Positions 1 through 39,265 of a stretch of 64,000 nucleotides of DNA are shown here, piece after piece. The position numbers were made by a program, and so were the translations under genes. This DNA comes from Chromobotia macracanthus (taxonomy: Eukaryota; Chordata; Actinopteri; Cypriniformes; Botiidae): assembly GCA_036877525.1 (NCBI GenBank), contig JAZGTH010000071.1:5262001-5326000 (forward strand), read 5' to 3'. Every line of letters starts with the position of its first letter. The stretch's first letter is position 1. The notes below the pieces were generated by a model. It was given only the letters and a program-made list of their open reading frames with translations. It was not told the DNA's origin and searched no databases.

Positions 1-109
1 ATAAGAGAAGCTACCCGGTATCATCACAAACCCCTATATCACCTAACAAATCTATAGTGAATGTTGAGATGTGCTTGTGTAGACTAACCTGATGTTGTGG
101 CCTACACAG

Positions 110-205
110 GGTGCGAGTGTGTACGTCTCTAATCTGCCCTACAGCTTCAGTGAGCAGCAGCTGTACAGAGCGTTCTCACCCTTTGGATCCATCATCAGTG
201 CAAAG
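110..205 (+). CDS. PABP-like gene, exon with RRM first half
   Basis: The exon has 32 codons in phase 0 between a CACAG acceptor and an AAG/gt donor. It reads GASVYVSNLPYSFSE at its start (RNP2 strand), then FSPFGSIISAK. The FSPFG-x-I-x-SAK stretch is typical of PABP RRM4. The next exon continues the same RRM. Confidence 0.85.
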
Positions 206-2673
206 GTTTGATGATTACTTTTTAAGTCACTGATAAATATCAGAGTGGATGAAGACAACATCCAGTGTTTGAACAAACAGTACTCAGTAACGCGTGTTGA
301 CTTCACTCTGTTCAGCTGATGGTGGAGTCCGGCCTTAGCAAAGGGTTTGGATTTGTAAGCTTCTCCATCCCTGAAGATGCAGCTACTGCTGTGTCAGTTA
401 TGAATGGCCGTATTGTTGGAGGCAGGGCATTGCGAGTCACTCTGTCTCATCACAATGAGCAGAAGACTCAACCTGAGGACCAGAACAGCAGCAGTGAAGA
501 ACTTCCTGTCCTGAGTGCTGACCTGCCTGATGTTCCTGCTGGACAGTTTTCATCTGCTGTTCTTCAGGTGAGATGAGCCACAATAACAGATTATTTGAGA
601 TTAAAATGCACTAACAGAGAAGGAATGTAATTAGCTGAACTTCATTTAACATATTTCACAGGTTCAGAGATGTCATGTTCACCGCCCCACTAAACAGCTG
701 ATGCTCCAACCCAGCACCAGAGAAACTGCAGTGGCCATCCTTTCTCAGGGTGAGTAACCCCCTTATTTCTTTATGCTTCATCAACTCTTCATATTCTCAT
801 TGTTATCCAATGGTAACTTTCAAGAATTTATTGAGAAAGTATACATCACTGTCTCCTGACACAGGTGAGAGATTCCTCCCAATGGTATCTTTCATCCTAT
901 TGGATGATGTGGCCACTGAGCTGCCCTGCCCACTGCTGTCTCAGTTTCTTCTGGACTACAGGGTCAATGCTGTAATCTCACTCACACATTCTGAATGACA
1001 GAATTACTGAATATAAGTTAATAAAACTAGTTCTAGAGTAACAGCAGTGACGTGTGTTTGTGTTTTCAGGTAAATAAAGCTGTGTTTGGGTTTGAGTCTC
1101 ATCACACCATCATGGTTCAGAACCGCGATGTGCCCCAAACAAATGCTCACCCTGCCTGGACCCACTGATGATGTTCAAGATGTCCTTAATCACTGTGAGG
1201 TAATTCCACTTTTTATTCCTGACCAGCCTGATGTTTCTTCTGGACTGTTTTCATCTGCTGTTCTTCAGGTGAGATGAGACAATAACAGATTATTGGAGAT
1301 TAAAATGCACTAACAGAGAAGGAGTGTAAGTAGATTAACCTTATTTAATGTATTTTACAGAATCTCACACACCTTGATCATCGCCACACTAACCAGCTGG
1401 TGCTCCAACCCAGCAGTAGACAGACTGCAGTGGGCGTCCTCACTCCAGGTGAGTTCCCCCTTCATTTTATTTTCTTTCTTTTCACTTTAGATAATTATTT
1501 GGGAGTACATCACTGTGTCTACTGCCACAGGTCACAATCTCTACCCACTTATGTCTGTCATCTTATTGGATGCTGTGGCCACTGAACTACCTCGCCTGCT
1601 GATGTCTCAGGTGCTTGTGGACTACATGGTCAGTGCTCATGCAATCTCACGCTCACATTCTGAATGACATGATAATTAAATACTGAAGTCATTAAACTAG
1701 TACTAGAGTGCAGCAGTGATGTGTGTTTGTGTGTGCAGGCAAATGAAGGTGTGTTTGGACCTCATCACACCATCAAAGCTCAGACTCATGGTGTGTGCCG
1801 CTCCAGACGACTGCTCGCCCTGCCTGCACCCAGCCAAGACACTCATGATGTTCTTCATCACTGTGAGTAGATCTGCTTTTTATTCATTAGACTCATTAGA
1901 TTTATTATTCATTAGTTATAATGTTTCCCTGGATTTATCACTTCTTAAATTTTATATAAATGCTGTATTTTAGCTAAAAAATTTTGTTATGTAGCGAAAG
2001 ATCCAAAGGGACAAACCATTCTGAGCTCTGCTACTCAACCAAAGACCACAAGAAGAAGATCATTGCACAGCGAGGCCAATCGGACGTCTGCTTCTCTGGA
2101 TATGGGTAAGTTTGGGCAGTGCTACAGTACATATACACAGTGTACAAACATCTTGCAGAGTTTTCAGTGTTTCTAACTGTCTGCTTGTTTTCTGCAGCAT
2201 CTCAGAATCCTGAAGTTCTACCTGATGGTGCAACAGCTCCAGTGAGAACTGAACGTCAGCAGGTAGAAACCTCTTCATGAAACATGAGATCATTCAAGTG
2301 AGAATGTAGTGGAATTAGAGGAAATGTTTACATGTCTTTCAGCTTTGTGACTCTCCACGTCAGTCACCATCCATGTGGGGACGCTGGTTCTGGACGACAG
2401 TAGACAGATGTTTAAAGTCCAGATGCCTGAGCTGCCCCACCAGCTGGAGTGTCACTAATCTGTACTCGACACGGAGATCTTGTAAGTGTCGGGATGCAGG
2501 GGATGAATCTGTGAATCTGGGGGGTTTGATTTAGCAGACAAAGTCATCAGATCTTGAAGTGTGTTAAATGGAACGTGTCGTTGTTTTAGGGTGAAATCAG
2601 TGATGTTTGTGTGTTTGCAGACAAATGGAGCTGTTGTCGATCTCCACATCTGCAGAAATCGGCTGGACAATGA
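110..2673 (+). CDS. Poly(A)-binding-protein-like RRM gene, 3' part, 5' end outside window
   Basis: The visible part encodes one RRM followed by a linker and duplicated downstream modules. RNP2-like VYVSNL (exon 110-205) and RNP1-like SKGFGFVSF (exon 316-567) are in place. The RRM resembles the fourth RRM of cytoplasmic poly(A)-binding proteins, which bind mRNA poly(A) tails. Proposed exons are 110-205, 316-567, 662-749, 865-962, 1070-1268 (frame broken), 1361-1448, 1531-1628, 1739-1862, 1995-2105, 2198-2262, 2343-2481 and 2621-2673. All but the fifth join in a single open frame ending at TGA 2671-2673. Two exons (865-962, 1531-1628) may be degenerate MLLE/PABC modules, since they start G-x-x-[LF]-x-P-[LM]-[VM]. 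The last exons add a Cys-rich tail. The gene starts left of the window. It could be an active divergent PABP paralogue or partly pseudogenised. PABP-like RRM identity is fairly sure; the exact orthologue is unknown. Confidence 0.72.
316..567 (+). CDS. PABP-like gene, exon with RRM second half and acidic linker
   Basis: The exon has 84 codons in phase 0 between a TTCAG acceptor and a CAG/gtgag donor. It carries RNP1 (SKGFGFVSF), the helix PEDAATAVSVMNGRIV and the last RRM strand GRALRVTL. A polar acidic linker (QPEDQNSSSEE) follows, ending PDVPAGQFSSAVLQ. That last segment is duplicated at 1227-1268. Confidence 0.88.
662..749 (+). CDS. PABP-like gene, linker exon B (copy 1)
   Basis: The exon is 88 nt, phase 0 in and phase 1 out (CAG G/gtgag). 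It encodes a basic linker containing HRPTKQLMLQPSTRETAV. Its duplicate at 1361-1448 has the same length and phases and reads NQLVLQPSSRQTAV. I recognise no domain in it. Confidence 0.7.
865..962 (+). CDS. PABP-like gene, possible MLLE-like exon C (copy 1)
   Basis: The exon is 98 nt, phase 1 in and phase 0 out (AGG/gtcaat, a weak donor). It begins GERFLPMVSFILLDD and continues ATELPCPLLSQFLLDY. The start resembles the GERLFPLI opening of the PABP C-terminal MLLE domain, but the later KITGMLLE signature is not conserved. The domain call is therefore tentative. Confidence 0.6.
1070..1268 (+). pseudogene. Frame-broken exon D fused to second copy of exon A tail
   Basis: From the TTTTCAG acceptor the phase-0 frame reads VNKAVFGFESHHTI and stops at TGA 1166-1168. 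The homologous frame of the intact copy (1739-1862) is recovered one base over: MLTLPGPTDDVQDVLNHCE. It runs without an intron into PDVSSGLFSSAVLQ, a second copy of the end of exon 316-567. So copy 1 of exon D carries an indel and directly abuts the duplicated block. It may be skipped: exon 865-962 ends in phase 0 and exon 1361-1448 begins in phase 0. Confidence 0.6.
1361..1448 (+). CDS. PABP-like gene, linker exon B (copy 2)
   Basis: The exon is 88 nt with the same phases as exon 662-749. It reads NLTHLDHRHTNQLVLQPSS followed by RQTAVGVLTP. The flanking introns are also close to those of copy 1. For example, GTGAGATGAG then CAATAACAGATTATT follows both 567 and 1268, which shows duplication at the DNA level. 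Confidence 0.7.
1531..1628 (+). CDS. PABP-like gene, possible MLLE-like exon C (copy 2)
   Basis: The exon is 98 nt between a CCACAG acceptor and an ATG/gtcagt donor. It begins GHNLYPLMSVILLDAVATEL, like copy 1, and here keeps the aromatic-Pro-Leu-Met pattern closest to MLLE GERLFPLI. The frame is open. Confidence 0.66.
1739..1862 (+). CDS. PABP-like gene, exon D (copy 2, intact)
   Basis: The exon is 124 nt, phase 0 in and phase 1 out. It encodes ANEGVFGPHHTIKAQ, then RSRRLLALPAPSQDTHDVL. It is the intact counterpart of the broken exon at 1070. It splices in frame to 1995-2105. Confidence 0.68.
1995..2105 (+). CDS. PABP-like gene, Ser/Thr/Arg-rich exon
   Basis: The exon is 111 nt with a TATGTAG acceptor. 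Joined in phase 1 it reads SKDPKGQTILSSATQPKTT then RRRSLHSEANRTSASLDM. The basic RRRS run could be a phosphorylation site or localisation signal. That is inference only. Confidence 0.6.
2198..2262 (+). CDS. PABP-like gene, short exon
   Basis: The exon is 65 nt with a TCTGCAG acceptor and a CAG/gtagaa donor. It encodes ASQNPEVLPDGATAPVRTER and ends QQ. I recognise no domain. Confidence 0.58.
2343..2481 (+). CDS. PABP-like gene, Cys/Trp-rich penultimate exon
   Basis: The exon is 139 nt between CTTTCAG and TCTT/gtaagt. It encodes SMWGRWFWTTVDRCLKSRCL followed by SCPTSW. If the donor is not used, the frame stays open to a TAG at 2532-2534, so intron retention would give another ending. Confidence 0.55.
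2621..2673 (+). CDS. PABP-like gene, last coding exon
   Basis: The exon follows a TTTGCAG acceptor. Joined in phase 1 it encodes YKWSCCRSPHLQKSAGQ and ends at TGA 2671-2673. Candidate AATAAA signals on the + strand lie at 3649-3654 and 3721-3726, giving a possible 3' UTR of about 1 kb. Confidence 0.55.
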
Positions 2674-3846
2674 AGCTCCTAATGTTAAATGTGTTGCTTG
2701 TAAATATTTTTGTAAATAATGTAAATAATAATACTGGCATAAGCATTTTTTGAGTCTGAATATTTTCTAATCTTTTTTAAAAATGAACCAGTGTGGGGTT
2801 CAGAATTGCTTCTGTAAACAATATAAATACAGAAATAGTTAAAGAAGGAATAAGTGTTGAGAAAGAAACTGATGGTAAGACAGACAGACCACATCTGAGC
2901 CCATACAAACTTCACCTGATAATGGCTATGAAAATGTATAACGTGCTGCTAAATACTGAGGAGCAATTTTCCAAGTAACTCATTTTCAATGGGATATTAA
3001 CAATATCCACACTACACTTCATATATGAGGATTTTCAGGAAGGTTCATTTATCATTTGTTTCAATGAGCAGCAGGATTTTTCTGCCTCTGTTGTGTTTCT
3101 GTGTCTGTGATCTTTCTCAGACGTCCCCTCATGTTAGCTCATCATACTGTTACCAAAAGATCACAATTCAACAACTTCAAAAGATGACCACAAGTTTAAT
3201 TCATGTATACAGTGTTTTACATCACATGGGAAGTGCTACAGAGGGATATCACAGCGATGCCTTCGAGAAAGTTCCTTGGCTTTTGAGAGTCTTTAACAAA
3301 AACTTGACAGTGGACATTGTTCTCAGTATAGAAACATAATTCATTATAGAAGAGTAGATAGATACAGATAACATGATGTTAAAGACAGATCGTGCATTAA
3401 GACGATCTATCTTGATAAAAACAAATGCCACTGTTTGCAGGCAGCCATATTTTCAGCTATTTATGAAAAAAAACACTGCACTTTTCTGCAAAATAACAGA
3501 CCGATCAAAACACTAATAATACTGTTTACTATTGCCATAAAAAAGAGAACCCGATGATGTCATACAATTCCTTCTGTATAGAAAGCTCACAAGCAAAAGA
3601 ATTTATACTCATTCAGCAAGTTGAGTGCTGAGAAAAAATTATAAATCGAAATAAAGAAAAAACAAAATGGCATTACAAAAAAATAATCTGTTCCCAGCAG
3701 GATGTTTGATGCATGTGATAAATAAATCCTGTTGTGTTGATCCTTGAACACTTCCAGTCAGGTTGGCAACCACAGCTCTTCTTATTTAAGGTGTTCACCA
3801 GGGACACGTGTTAGAACCTCTCTGATTTTTAAGTAGAACATTTATT
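2674..3846. other. Convergent 3' end region of PABP-like gene and tle2
   Basis: This gene-free stretch lies between the stop of the + strand gene and the far end of the tle2 3' UTR. It holds + strand AATAAA at 3649-3654 and 3721-3726, and - strand AATAAA (seen as TTTATT) at 3841-3846. The sequence is AT-rich. The short ORFs in it have no support as genes. Confidence 0.5.
3841..3846 (-). promoter_or_regulatory. Candidate tle2 poly(A) signal
   Basis: AATAAA on the - strand, 1.1 kb downstream of the tle2 stop codon. I saw no other exact - strand AATAAA between it and the stop. Assignment to tle2 is inference. Confidence 0.45.
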
Positions 3847-4480
3847 TTAACAAAATGCAAACTGCTCTCACATTAGTTTGGCTATTATATGTTTTTAACA
3901 TTATTAACATCTTATACTTTTATGATTTTAAACAGATTTCACCAATAGTTAACCTGAACATGAAATGTCTGTATTCCAAGCTAATAATTAAATCACATAA
4001 AAATGAGTGCAACATCTGTATGATAATCCACAGGAATTATAATGAATAACGCTCGTGTTTTTGAATATTTGCAGCAAGAATTCTGCATGATTTACCCTTG
4101 CTCCTCATTAGACACCGGCTTGCGGGAAAAGGAAAATTAAATGCAGGTTGGAGAATTCGTCTGGGATTTGCCACATGAATGTCTAATTGGGTTGGATAGG
4201 AGAGTAGAGAATTGTTTGCATGCCCGTATCGTGTTTAACCGGAGACATCCCAGCGTGAGCCAGGAGCTTCCGAACTGTTTGCTCTCTTTGGGGAAAATGC
4301 TGCACTGTCTTGTATATACCCCATTATGGAGGGAGTTTGAGGCTAATGAAATGATTGTCTGGTGGTGGTGTTTCTGTAAGCAGTAGATCCCTAAATACCT
4401 ACTGTTTTCTATGTGGCTTTCTTTTCTGTAGCTTAGTGCTGTATCTGGAGACTGCGCTAATTACCCTCCCCTCTCGCTTG

Positions 4481-4786
4481 CTATGTTCGGAATGAAATAC
4501 TAGCATGCTGCCTAACTGTATATACTATATACAGCAAGTTATAGCACATAAAACATTATACAACCTATTGAAGTGCATTTAAAGTCAAAATGTTGTGGCC
4601 AATCACTGCTGAAAGCCTTACATACAGCTTTCAGGTTGTTCTCTACTGCTCAAGGGCATTGCTGTTTTGGCAATTGTAGTACTTCATTAGGATTTTTCAT
4701 GCATACTAATTTTTTTTCTGGAGTAGACAGACTGCATACTGCAGAAATAGCATGAGTAGTATGCTAGTATGCCATTTGGAACAAAG
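4481..4786. mobile_element. MITE-like element with inverted termini in the probable tle2 3' UTR
   Basis: The left end (CTATGTTCGGAATGAAATAC) and the reverse complement of the right end (CTTTGTTCCAAATGGCATAC) match at 21 of 26 positions, counting on to the shared TAGCAT. The interior is about 250 bp, repeats TGCATACTG-like words and has no ORF. This is the structure of a small non-autonomous DNA transposon. It begins about 150 bp downstream of the tle2 stop codon. Confidence 0.62.
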
Positions 4787-4937
4787 CCACGGTGAGCAGA
4801 GGGGGCAAATTGACCAGGATGTATAGAGCAGACTGCAAACAGAAGAGCCATGGTTGCCTGCCGCGTCTGTCATTATTGTGTAGCTGTCGCCTGTTCCAAT
4901 TTTCTTTCAGCCGTCTATCCATCCCTCTTTTCTGCTT

Positions 4938-34423
<29,486 letters not shown>

Positions 34424-34500
34424 GGTCACCAGAGGGATGTCGGCTGTGAGTTTGATGGCCAACACACTCCCCTGACCCTTGGCACCCCTGAGTCCCCCAA
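34424..34500 (-). other. tle2: tle2 5' UTR part of the start-codon exon (proposed)
   Basis: Sequence just upstream of the ATG up to a good acceptor (CTCTGTCCCCTGCAG) on the sense strand. It would join a non-coding exon whose donor is at 37609. Other acceptors are possible. Confidence 0.45.
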
Positions 34501-37500
34501 CTGCAGGGGACAGAGCCCTAAATCGAGCTCTGGCACTGGCAGTCTGGCTCTGCCCTTTTCTGAGCCTGGATCCCACGCAGAACAAGACTGTCAGTGCATT
34601 AAACAAGGGGTACTCATAAAACAGATCCCCTTACTCACACTTAGACTGGATTTCCCCCCAGAATTCCTTGGGGTGATGTTCCAGTCTTAGTCTCTTTACT
34701 GACTGTGTTTTGTTGCCTGACAGCTCAGGAGCAGCAGGGAATTCCGAAGGATGACGTCCAACTGTCTCCGATCTTGTCCTTCTGCAAATGTCCCCAGCAA
34801 GCTACAAAAACAAACACGCACCTCCATTCGAATATGCCACAGTCTTCCAACCTTGTTCCTTTTGTAACTACCTTGAAACTCAAAGATCTTCTTTGCTGTG
34901 GTCTACAAAGACGAGTGAGGGAAAGGAACCAGCTTTGTTTTTAATCTAAATCTAGAGAGGAAGAAAAAACACACAGGAAGGCAAGAAAGAACAGCGGGTC
35001 ACTGGAAGATCCAGCAGGCTTTTCAGCAGCGAGCCCTAGACTGTAATATATTGTGCCTGTTGGCTTCAACACAAACACGACAGCCTGCTCAAGCTGCTCT
35101 TAAGGTGGACTGGGTGAGCTAGATAGAGGATAGATACGGTAGACTGTGAGATAGAGCTTTGCAGCAGGATGAAACAGATACCTGTACATATGGGCAATCA
35201 ATGAATGATACTGTACATAATTCTTATACATGGTTAGTAGCCTTTAGATGAATATCATCATACCAATAGACCTATAGGAAAGACAAAAACAAAATGAGGT
35301 CTTTATAATATCTCAATTGGTTTACCTAGAACAGAGGTCTCCAACGAGGTCCACAGATCTGACAAGTTTAGTTCCAACCCGAAACACACTTGAACCATCT
35401 AATCAAGGTCTCTGGAACTGCTGGGAACATCCATGCAGGTGTGCTGGAGTAGGTTGTAGCTAAACCCTGCAGGTCCGTGGACCTCCAGAAACATGGATTG
35501 GTGACCTCTGACTAGAAGCTGAGATTAAATGAAGAGGAAATTTTTTATAAAAAGACATTTTTTTATATGTCCATCTTAGATCTCAACATATTTTCAAACT
35601 GTGCTCACATCTGCCTCTATCTTGGATACCAAACTAGAAATTTCAATATAATTCAAACATTTCTCATCGAATTTCAAAAATCCAATGATCCAAAACAAAA
35701 CATCTAAACGATGGTCCACAGAGTTCGCAAAACACACTGACCAATCAATTTCTATGACTTCTGCAGACATTTGAGATTACTGGATGTTTGGAAATGTTTT
35801 CATATTTTTTCATATTCATATTTTTCACTTATTTTTCACTTAAAATAAGTTCACTTATTTTTTTATTTTAAACGGCTTGCACAAAGAATATTTTATAAAG
35901 TATAACTAAGAGATTTTGTGATGGCTTGTGTTTGTCTATAGTCTTAAATCTCAACTTAACAACTTCAGAATCAGCAACAGTCTCACTACACCTGTGATTC
36001 CTAAAACTTTTTTAAAAATCTAAAACAAAGCTGAATTTTAAATGACCTATGACTGAGATCTCATAAAGTCTCCTGAGATTTAAAAGAAAAACCTCTGAGC
36101 AATAAACTTAATATCTTGCTTAAAAAGTGGAAAAACAAAGACAGAGATTAGAAATGATTCAATTTCAGCAATTCCATGAAATCGGTGTGTGTGTATCCAA
36201 CCTAGTATTTCTTTCTGTGCTGTAGATAGATTTGTAGATAGCATTTATAAGTCTTTAAGAAACAAAGTGGCAAATTTACTGTGACAACAACACTTAAGAA
36301 ATTGATTTAACAGAACAAGTTCACTTGTTTATTCATTTGTCTAAAAGGCATCACTGCATTTTAGTGTATTTTTGGTATCCCAAGCCTAATTTTGTTCTAT
36401 ACCACTCTATGGGTCTCGTTTCTCCATCATTTTCTTGTTTTCCTTCATGCCTCGACTTGATCTCTGAGGCGTTCCCTGTTCTTCATCCATCAGTCTCAAC
36501 ACCTCTCAGGTCAGGGATTGCCGTAATCGCTGCTATCTAATTGTAAGGATTAGGCAGGTAATTATTCACACGACTCTTTCTCTTCCTCCCCACTTACTGA
36601 TGCGTGATAATGACACTGGCTGAGAACAAACAGCCATCACGGAGATGACAGATGTAGAAGATCATGAGCTCTTCTGAACCGGTCAGGCATCTGTGCTTGT
36701 CAGCAACGAAAAGGTGAGCAGGTCAAAATGTGGAGAGTAAAACTAGAACAGTAAATGTAACATCATACAGCGTTAAAAACAGAAATGAATTCATTGGAAA
36801 CATTATAAATGAGAAATACATAAAAAGCAACTTACAAAATGTCTTGCGACTGGTTCGAGCCAAAACCACTTTAAATGTAAACTTTATTACCTTTAGGTAA
36901 AAACAATCCATCAATTTATGCATTTATTAGCCTGTAAAATACATTTGTGCCATTACTGTTCCATTACAGGCCTAAAAATAAGCCTGGTGTGATTTCAATG
37001 GACTTGTCAATAACATAAAGTATGTGTATCTGACACAACACATCCAACCTTAGTTAATTCAGTTCAGCGAGCATTATGACTTTACTCACATTCACATCTG
37101 ATCAGAACAAGCATCAGTGAAGATCAGTTCCCAATTAATAATGTTAATGAAATGTTAACCATTCTGAACATTCTTCATCTTCTTCTGCAAATTATTATTA
37201 CATCCATTTTGTGTATGAACTTATTAAAAGACTGCATGGAGTATTTCTGAAATCTTGAGACCTGCAAAAGGCTTCTAGGTGATTCAATGGAAACTGTGAA
37301 CAAGCTCTGTTATCCAGTGACAGCACCTAAATATTTATACATGCGTATTATCTTAAACATACACATTATTTATGAATCAAAATTGTCATTGTTACACATA
37401 TTTCAGAAACCGGACGTGATAGAGACATTGAAACATACTGAAGAGTGGCTGGGAAGTGTTTGATCTGACAACTTTCTTGCACAAACCGTCTCCTGTTTAC

Positions 37501-37608
37501 CAAAAAGTAATACTCTCCAACCTTTCTCTATTTCTACTACCTATTCATTCGTGTTTCACACATAAATCGCGTTTTATTAATATTATTATATTAATAACTG
37601 AGACTCAC
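34501..37608. other. Proposed 5' UTR intron of tle2
   Basis: AT-rich sequence between the start-codon exon and the proposed non-coding exon. It contains one palindromic element (35332-35510). I see no gene in it. Confidence 0.5.
35332..35510. mobile_element. Palindromic 179-bp MITE
   Basis: The ends CAGAGGTC and GACCTCTG are inverted, and the interior mirrors itself: TAGTTCCAACCCGAAACACA ACTTGAACC against GTAGCTAAACCCTGCAGGTC. Both flanks carry CTAGAA, a possible decayed target duplication. The text matches a foldback family I remember as common in cyprinids (hAT-like size, class unproven). Confidence 0.68.
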
Positions 37609-37860
37609 CTCGGTTCACATTTTGCAGAACCACCTTAAAAGCCCGTGGCTGTCGAGAACTCTCCAACCGTTCTCTGATTGGATACAACGAATCATCCCGT
37701 GAACCAATAAGATGGTCGGGAACCCACGTTGGCGCCTGACATCAGACTGTGAAAAAAAACAATCGTGCGAGTGACGGCTGTTGATTGGCTCAGGCGGTGT
37801 GGAAGGGGGCGGGCGGGCTATAGGGATTGTGGGAATTGAAGTTTTTAATTATTCCGGCTC
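37609..37860 (-). promoter_or_regulatory. tle2: Probable tle2 promoter and non-coding first exon
   Basis: A GC-richer island in AT-rich surroundings. On the + strand it has CCAAT boxes as ATTGG at 37677 and 37784 and CCAAT at 37703, and a GC-box cluster GGGGGCGGGCGGGC at 37805-37818. ATTGTGGGAATTGAAGTT at 37826-37843 resembles the ZNF143/STAF site. On the - strand a consensus donor, ACCGAG/gtgagt, lies at 37609, so a non-coding exon would end there. The transcription start lies somewhere inside and is not located. Confidence 0.6.
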
Positions 37861-38350
37861 CTCTCCCTGCTGTCATAGTGTTTACTGCCTTGATCAATTA
37901 CGTCAAAGAAATAAACACATTCTTTATTTGGTGAATGAGCATCTCTATTATAACTAAATGATCTTATTAAAGGAATCGTAAAGTAAAAAGATAAAAACTC
38001 ACATATATTTACCTATGTGTCCAAATCCATCTTTTCCAAACAGGACAGAAATAACACCAATGAAAGTGCCATATAAAAGAGTGACATGACATTGAGAGGC
38101 AAAAGGTAAACCTTTATGAATTTAGCTTCATTTTACCTGTAAGGAAAAATCAAAACCTGATTCTGTGTGTGTGATCTCTGATCACAACCAAAATGTGTAA
38201 TTGAGCTCATTCAAGTTAATGTTTCATGATATTTTAAGCATTCTTGAAAGTAAGTCGGAATACCATGTAAATATCATGATATGAAGTACAGTAGACATTT
38301 AGTAACTTTTTAGTCATATTATATGTATTGAAATATTATATATTGCTATC

Positions 38351-38560
38351 CTAGCTAACAGGGAACATTCTTTAAAAGCTCTCTCAAAGTTGTCAAAAAA
38401 CTTTAAAGAATTTAAAAAAAAAGTTTGATAAACGTCCTTAAAACCAAGCAATAATTTTTATACAATGTATAAAAAACTGGACTTTTTGAACGCTCTGAGA
38501 CATTTTATTACTTAATGGAAATGTTAGGGAAATACTTACAACATAAAATTGTTAGCTGGG
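38351..38560. mobile_element. 'CCAGCTAACA' MITE, intergenic copy 1
   Basis: It begins CTAGCTAACAGGGAACATTC and ends ATAAAATTGTTAGCTGGG, inverted termini of about 11 bp. It contains GGAAATGTTAGGGAAA. Length 210 bp, no ORF. Confidence 0.72.
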
Positions 38561-38976
38561 ATGACTTTACCATATGATAACATTTTTAACGTGATACCAC
38601 AACATTACTATTTTGTTAGGGCAGACAGTTTTGCCTAGTCTGTCTAGTAGATTGTGTGTGTGTGTGTGTTAGTGTACCCAGCACACACATGCACCACACA
38701 GTGAACCAAAGAGAGCTGCTTTTGTCTGTGTGTATCGATTGCTCTGATAGATGGGGTTTATTCTTTAACTGAACTAAGCTCCAGTTGGCAGTGAGCACAT
38801 AAGTGTGGCCAGACTTCCCATTTCTCCAGTAATTAACTTTAGGCTTCACCTGTTGTGGCCGCCTGAATCCGAGGAGCGTCTTGCATCATCAAACACAACA
38901 ATCTTTTCTCAGTCATCTACCTGCAGGCGTGTCATGAACTACAGATATTTTTCATAGATGTTATTTTATGTGTGGT

Positions 38977-39265
38977 CCAAGCTAACAATTTTAGGTTGTA
39001 AGAATGTTTCCCTAACGTTTCCATTAAGTAATAACAACATTATATTGTTATTATGAATTTTCTAGGAACATTCAAAATGTCCAGCTTTTTAAATGTTGTA
39101 TTAACATTATTGCCTGGTTATAAGAACGTCATTCAATCTTTTTTCATTCTGTAATGTTTTTAAAACATTCCTCTAATGACTTAAAACAATGTTTTTGACA
39201 TATGTTATATTTAACGTTGAAAGCTTTTTTACTAACGTTACTGCAAGAATGCTTTTTTTAGCTTT
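38977..39265. mobile_element. 'CCAGCTAACA' MITE, intergenic copy 2 (opposite orientation)
   Basis: It begins CCAAGCTAACAATTTTAGGT, then TTTCCCTAACGTTTCCATTA, the reverse complement of the right end of copy 1. The other end is decayed. The two copies form a large inverted repeat about 400 bp apart. Confidence 0.65.
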
